From Zarea fungicola (taxonomy: Eukaryota; Ascomycota; Sordariomycetes; Hypocreales; Cordycipitaceae): a stretch of 64,000 nucleotides of DNA. The notes beneath the pieces were generated by a model, which was given only the letters and a program-made list of their open reading frames with translations, did no database searches and had not been told where the DNA came from. Shown here in pieces: positions 58,595 through 64,000 of the stretch (position 1 is its first letter; each line of letters starts with the position of its first letter). The translations under genes were made by a program, and so were the position numbers. The DNA is taken from the NCBI GenBank assembly GCA_900169235.1, contig FWCC01000279.1, forward strand, positions 1 to 64,000, given 5' to 3'.

Positions 58595-60027
58595 CCTTAT
58601 TCGTGACACTTACTACAGGTGGGCAGAGCTCTAGCTCTCAACGTGGCCTCGACTCCCTCGAACGCGCTGGGTTCCCTCTGTGTACTTGTAGTCGGTAGTC
58701 TTAGTTTGGCCGTGACGGTGTCGAATTATGGGCGGGGCTCCAAGATCAATTGCGGAATGCCTTCCCATTCAAGGTACCAATAACTATAGAAGTGCTCTAG
58801 CTAAAGCGGCTAATCCAGACATAATAAGGTCTTGAGCACATAGGCGCACGGGAGATCAAAAGTAGCTGTAAAGACGCCAGTACCGTTTAGAAGCGCATTC
58901 TTCAACAGACGTTTCTACTGCTCTTCGACCTTTCATAACACTTCGTGAGAAACCCAGCCGCGGATACTGCTGTACAGTGTACCAGAGAGCTCGGTGGACG
59001 TCTGGATTTGCTGCTTGGCTTGTTCAGCAGCTTATTTTTCAGTACGCTTTTGACCTGTTCGTGCGGTACACCCAATAAGGGGGTTTCCCAGGTCTTTCGG
59101 CCTGTCCTTCCTCCGTGCTGTACCCATCGGCACCTTCCGCTCCCACCTGTCTGGATACTTCATTAGTGCATTTGGTTGCGCTATGCCCTGTCATTGCCAT
59201 TTCAACGGCGATAGCAGAGCATACGCTGCAAAGTTTGATAGGCAAGTGGCAGTAATTGGTACACGCCAGATTAGCCCGCTGCAGAAATATGGCCATTGGA
59301 ACCAGCCGCTGAAACCGGCCTCTGGCAAGACTGCGCGCAAGCACCACATGAGATTGAAATAGTATTCGTTGCATTATTTTCTATGCTTCATGGCGCCCCC
59401 TCCTGCTTGCCCGGGCAGTGTTACTTCTCAATTCGATTCCTATGTGGGGGAGGCAAGGTTCGCAGCAAATACAGGAACACCCACGTTTGTGCCCCAGGTG
59501 CCTATTTCTGCCGATTCACTTTCGCACGCGGATGTTTGCTCTTCAGCTCTGCCCTCCGCTTCAGCGAATGAAGTAGATGATTGTCTGTCTGAACTGGCAT
59601 ATTTGCGTCGCTATCGTTTTTCTGTTCTCCAACGCTCCGGCCTTCGGCGCAACCCGTTGAGATTGGCTCCATGCCTCCCTAGAGCATCTTGTGTTAGTTA
59701 CTGTTGGTATATCACATGTAGTTACGCGGTATGGTACTAAGAGAGGCGTTTCTCAGTAGGTATGCTAATTATAACTTAATTATAATGAAAAAACTAGCAA
59801 TAAAGAGAGGAGGAATTCCTCTTCTATATGTATGAATTTAGTAATAGGAAAATAATAATAATAAATAATAGAGATTCCTCTTTCCTCTTTCGCTGCCATG
59901 ATGGCTTCGTATTGACAGCAGGCAACTGTTATTCAGGGCGTTTGACCGACGGAAGCCTGCTGCGGTAAGAGTCATGCCTCGCCAGAAGAGCTGCTTGATC
60001 TGAGTAAGCAGTCACAACAGTTTCTGT

Positions 60028-60885
60028 CAGGGTTGGACATCTGTTAGGGACCTAGAAGGTATATATTAGATGCTAGGGATATCTGGCCACGGCTGGTTAT
60101 TACTTGATCCTTTATGGTCTCTGTGGCCGAGTCAGGCTCGGACATCTTGCGAATCATGCGAATGAAACCCACATTTGAATCGAACCATACGAATGGACTA
60201 GTGATTTGATTTGATTTAAATAGCTACCCTATACCTTATTGCTGTATGTAACAATATATACTAAGAAGCCCGGAAAAAGTGGAACAAGAGAGTAGTTAAT
60301 TATCTGAGCGTGCAATATCGTTATGCGGGTAGCAGTAATAACTAAGCTTGAGGCCAAAAAGCCTCGTACCTCTATCGGACCCGTATCGTGGCCCTTTCTT
60401 GTAATGCGAGGGCTGGCTGTGGCTTAGTCATCAAGCCCCTCAGCAGTCCTGCGCGTTACACTGTACAGCGCGTACCTGACGCGTACCTAACGCGTACATA
60501 TTGTGTACGTGATGGATATATAGTGACCCTATAAGTGGGGAAATTTTAGGATACAGCCAATTATAGCCCGTTTACATCGACTCGATCGACTCGATCGAGT
60601 CGGGCTGCCTGTATGATTCGATATTCGCAAGACTTGGCATCGTATGAATCGAGCGATTCGATCGAACGTTCGTAAGATGTCCAACCCTGGGCCGAGTGGT
60701 TACCTAGCACCCTCGTCCTTCCAACATCTTACCAGCGTTCGATCGAATCGATCGATTCATTCGATGCCAAGTCTTACGAATATCGAGTCGAATGGATTGT
60801 CCGTTCGATTCGATTCTATTCGATTCTATTCGATCGAATCGAACCACTAGTCCGTTTGCATGATTCGCAAGATGTCCAACCCTAG
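60028..60885. mobile_element. MITE-like element cluster with terminal inverted repeats
   Basis: The motif GGACATCTTGCGAAT, or its complement, occurs five times: 60028-60042 (CAGGGTTGGACATCT), 60133-60162, 60667-60689 (complement, ending CCAACCCTG), 60721-60740, and 60857-60885 (complement, ending CCAACCCTAG). The copies at 60133 and 60885 point inward and share about 40 bp, including CATGCGAA and GGACTAGTG, so they look like the ends of a roughly 750-bp element with no coding capacity. The inner copies belong to a palindrome and suggest nested or tandem insertions. No transposase is present, so any movement needs one supplied from elsewhere. Confidence 0.6.
60615..60788. repeat. Long imperfect palindrome, TCGA-rich
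   Basis: The arms 60615-60680 and 60723-60788 are inverted copies with about seven differences in 66 bp, several of them C/T or G/A transitions. They flank a 42-bp loop. Both arms consist largely of TCGAT/GATTCGA words. Confidence 0.75.
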
Positions 60886-61567
60886 AACTTTCTATACCTC
60901 ATATAGTCACATCGCTATTCTTCCTCATCGGGTCGCTTGTAAGCGCTTACCTAGTCTACCGTACTATTACTATGGCATAACCTCAATACGGTATTCTTTT
61001 GGCGGTTCAGTGATGGAACCCTATGTGGTGGTCATCACCTACGGCAGATAAGACCAGACACGGATTAATTCGCTACCTGCTAATAAGTTTATTTCTCTAC
61101 TTCTCGCTCTATATTATAGTAGTGAGGATAGCGCTATTTACAAGCGAAATAATTTTATTAATAGCTAATTGTAGAGGCTTGGTGCTCCTAACAGGCACAC
61201 AATGCGACTTGACTTTCGGCAACTTAGGATGGAGGGTCGAGGTGATCTGGCATGCTTTTCATAACTTGTTGTCTTTGCTTTTATGAAACCAAGTAGTCTA
61301 ACTCCGATATTCTAGCCCCTTATATAGCACTAACTTGTAGTAGCTAAAACTGGGTTTGAAATGTACTGTAAAGTCTTTGAAATTAAATTCCTCACATATG
61401 TGCTTACAGCAATGGTTTCAACAAGTCTCTTTTTAAATCGAGAGTTCTCATAATATAAAATGCATAATATTAAGGCCGTGTCGCTCTCTAGACTATTGCT
61501 GTTTATCCACACCCTGTGTAGCCGCCGCAAAACTTGGATCTGATCAACCCATCTTCTCTCAGCTACA

Positions 61568-63113
61568 ATGCATAAAATGAAAACTATCAAAGATAAACTA
61601 ACGAGCTTGATAACTATCAAAGTCGCTAAGCCTGCTATATTAAGTATCTTTAGCAGAATATCAAGCGGGTCTCTTGTTGTACTTGACGAAGTGGCCGGAA
61701 CTAAACACATATTCAACCACAACAATTCAAATTTCGACAACACTGAACCTAGTGATGAACAAGATACTGATTGCAATATTTCGCCAACTCTCGTTGTCAA
61801 GGATATCAAATTCTGGATGCGTTTGATGTTTTTTTCGGGTATTGGCTTTGCCGACTCATACCTTGGCTGCGAGGTTGATTGTGATGATTTGCTATCATTT
61901 TTCAAGGTATACTGAGCAACACTCCAAGTCACTCTGCAGGTTTACTGATTGCTGATTGAATAGATATACATTATGAATAGAGGAGAGCTAGAAAAAAATA
62001 CTTTCATCTCTACTCTCTTCCACAGGCTAGTCGCAGTCGCCAGGCCAGCCAACTCACCAGCAGTGGCTCTTAACAACGCTTCTGCTCATTACGACCTCAG
62101 CAACGAGATCTTTTCTGCGTTTCTTTCAGAGGATATGACATATTCGTGTCCTATTTGGAGAGTCCCCTACCCCTTTTCGAAGTTACCTGTTGGTATGGCG
62201 GAAGATAATGATGAAACGCTTGAGACGGCACAAATGAGAAAAATCACATATATCATTCAGAATGCGCGAATTACAGAGACAGATCACGTCCTTGAGATTG
62301 GAACCGGCTGGGGATCCTTTGCTATCGAAGCAGTGCGCAGAACCAACTGTCGCATCACTAGCTTAACCTTGTCGCTGGAGCAGAAGCTTCTTGCTGAAAA
62401 GCGCATTCGTGAGGCGGGTCTCTCGCATAGGATTACTATTCTTCTGTCAGACTACAGGTGTCTACCTCCGCAACGTTACGACAAAATCATCTCCGTCGAA
62501 ATGGTTGAGCACGTAGGAAGGAGCTGCCTCGCAACCTATTTTCGCTGCATCGACCGACTATTGAAGACTGATGGTGGCATTGCTGTCCTTCAATCTAGTA
62601 CTATGCCAGACTGCCGTCTTCATGAGTATGCCAGGAGAAGAGAGTAAGGGAGTTTTACGCCCTCATCAATATGCAATACTAAAAGTTTAATAGCTTTATC
62701 AATCGCTTTATTTTCCCCGGCGCCTATGTTCCATCAACGCTTGAATTATTAAATTACATTAGCGACCAGTCAGGAGGGGATTTAATAGTTCAGAGGGTTG
62801 ACAACATTGGTCTTCACTATGTCAGGGCCCTTCAAGTCTGGAGAAAGAGCTTTGAAGACAATTTTGATTCTGTCATCAAGCCGGCACTGAAAAAAACGCT
62901 AGGGCCGCTGACAACTCTGGAGATTGAGTTCCATAAGAGGAAGTGGGAGGTAAGAGCTAACTATATTTCGGCCGAACGAATGGCTAATATTGGTAGTATT
63001 ATTTTTATTATTGTGAGGCAGGATTTAGTACAAAAACTCTGGGTAATTCCCTTGTTGTCGTTGCACGGGAGCGGGCTTCGCAGTTGACAACATTTGTTCA
63101 TGTTCCGCAGTAG
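61568..63113 (+). CDS. Cyclopropane-fatty-acyl-phospholipid synthase
   Basis: SAM-dependent enzyme that adds a methylene bridge, or a methyl group in related enzymes, to unsaturated acyl chains of membrane phospholipids. Exons 61568-61906, 61964-62643, 62694-62949 and 62997-63113 give 463 residues. The N-terminal domain includes IKFWMRLMFFSGIGFADSYL. The catalytic domain has ASAHYDLSNEIFSAFLSEDM (lipid-site histidine and YDL), MTYSCPIW, the SAM motif VLEIGTGWGS (222-231) and VEMVEHVG. The C-terminal part FINRFIFPGAYVPS, VRALQVWRKSFE and YYFYYCEAGF is complete after splicing. All motifs are intact despite an AT-rich surrounding. It lies alone, with no lipid genes nearby. A 200-codon frame on the opposite strand over exon 1 is a shadow. 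Confidence 0.88.
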
Positions 63114-64000
63114 TACGAGTTGCTCACATAGTATTCTTTTCGCTATTTAGTTAGTCTTGTTATTCACAGTTGTATTCAGGAAACCTTTTCAGTCTCAAGT
63201 AAATAAATCTGAATCCCTAGTTTCAAATGATACCCAGTCTTGATCAGTTACTATATCGAATGATCCTTCACCGGTAAAATATGTCCCGGCAGGTCTATTT
63301 AACAGGCAGTGATCTTGCTATGCCCAGAAATGCATTGCCGTATTCGTCTGCATTCGCACAACCAAACATGCACACTGCTTCAGATGTTGACATGCAAACT
63401 CGGTATTGGAGCGGCAACCCGTGTCAAAAACAGGAATTGCTTTTGCCTCGTTTAGATGATTGACATCACTCCTTGTCTGTGGGTGAGACATGTATTCCAA
63501 CCAGCTAAGACGTGTTTTGAATGTAAATGGATACGAATATCTCTTTGGCAATCACGAGGGAGAAGCAAGTTGCTACGAGTGTATCATATTCTGTCTGAGG
63601 TGGCCCGGTCCAGCGGCCCAGCAGAGCGGCCCAGAATTCCGGGCACCGCAGGAAACACTGGACAAGTGAGGACAATTGGATTACGGCGTATCGTGCTGCA
63701 AGAGGAAGGAGCACAACCTAACTGTGAGCAAGAAGGCCGTACCAAACAATACAGAGATAAAGTAGGATATTAAGGAGAGGAAGAACAATTGCTGGTCTAG
63801 ATAGTTTAGATCTCTATTGATTAAGCTAATCATTAGTTTGCTGTTGAGAGTTTACTCTTGACAATACTCAAGACCGCTACCGTACTGTTCGACATGACTT
63901 TGTTTACCGCAGAGCCTACCTTGCCGGGACAAACAAGATGAGACAATATTACATCCAACCTTGACCAGTAAGCATCGAAATCCAAAATTCACTTTCCACA
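63114..64000. other. Non-coding 3' edge
   Basis: No supported gene. Frames at 63281-63773 on both strands overlap one another and have no features. Confidence 0.4.

Larger units (their letters stand above)
58595..61567. other. 3 kb region with MITE-like repeats and no supported gene
   Basis: A frame starting at 59390 (MAPPPACPGSVTSQFDSYVG) has coding-like composition for about 80 codons but no family. The stretch 59750-59880 is AT-rich. The repeat cluster at 60028-60885 is described separately. The interval 61060-61170 is again AT-rich. Confidence 0.4.

Noticed and set aside
60560..60845. Possible CRISPR-like or satellite array because of repeated TCGA words
   Set aside because: There is no regular repeat/spacer spacing, the genome is eukaryotic, and the structure is a palindrome within MITE-like repeats.
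61330..61932. 200-codon minus-strand frame with hydrophobic stretches
   Set aside because: Overlaps exon 1 of the cyclopropane fatty acid synthase in antisense; the plus-strand reading is clearly the conserved one.
1..64000. tRNA, rRNA or other structured RNA genes
   Set aside because: No cloverleaf with A/B-box-like motifs or rRNA-like sequence was noticed by eye; a covariance-model search would be needed to exclude them.

Overview
This 64 kb window looks like accessory, possibly subtelomeric, DNA from a filamentous ascomycete fungus. Almost every gene is broken by short introns (about 45-95 nt) with GTAAGT-like donors, CTAAC/CTGAC-like branch sites and CAG/TAG acceptors. The gene content (HET protein, P450s, a CFEM-like secreted protein, a GPI-anchored phospholipase B, GH18-LysM-WSC, GT32) is typical of Hypocreales-like fungi; that placement is inferred. 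Roughly half the window is non-coding, in stretches of 0.3-3 kb, some of them AT- and TpA-rich as left by repeat-induced mutation.

Layout, 0-25 kb: a five-exon SAM methyltransferase and a three-exon 4CL-like acyl-CoA ligase (same strand), a candidate Cys-rich secreted protein, a frameshifted secreted protein, a pepsin-like protein lacking its catalytic motifs, a 66-residue Cys-rich secreted peptide, a seven-exon cytochrome P450 with a 1-nt frameshift, a CFEM-like secreted protein, a zinc-finger-less regulator-like protein with a three-fold internal repeat, and an NAD(P)-dependent reductase. The methyltransferase, ligase, P450 and reductase are the sort of tailoring enzymes seen in secondary metabolism, but no PKS, NRPS or terpene synthase backbone is visible.

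Layout, 25-46 kb: a secreted GH18-LysM-WSC protein whose chitinase active site is destroyed, a GT32 glycosyltransferase, one or two unknown membrane-protein genes, phospholipase B, a second P450 and an alpha/beta hydrolase (these last three form a GC-rich, well-preserved block), a HET-domain protein, and a conserved fungal protein of unknown function.

Layout, 46-64 kb: an Aro8-type aminotransferase divergently placed from a fumarylacetoacetate-hydrolase family enzyme (a plausible aromatic amino acid catabolic pair), a secreted protein of unknown function, a decayed ACC-synthase-like aminotransferase, a cluster of MITE-like inverted repeats with a TCGA-rich palindrome, and an intact cyclopropane-fatty-acyl-phospholipid synthase.

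The most striking theme is two secreted hydrolase homologues (GH18 and pepsin-like) that keep their fold signatures but have lost catalytic residues, among several other small secreted proteins. All exon boundaries were derived by eye from splice motifs and reading-frame continuity; no search or alignment was run.
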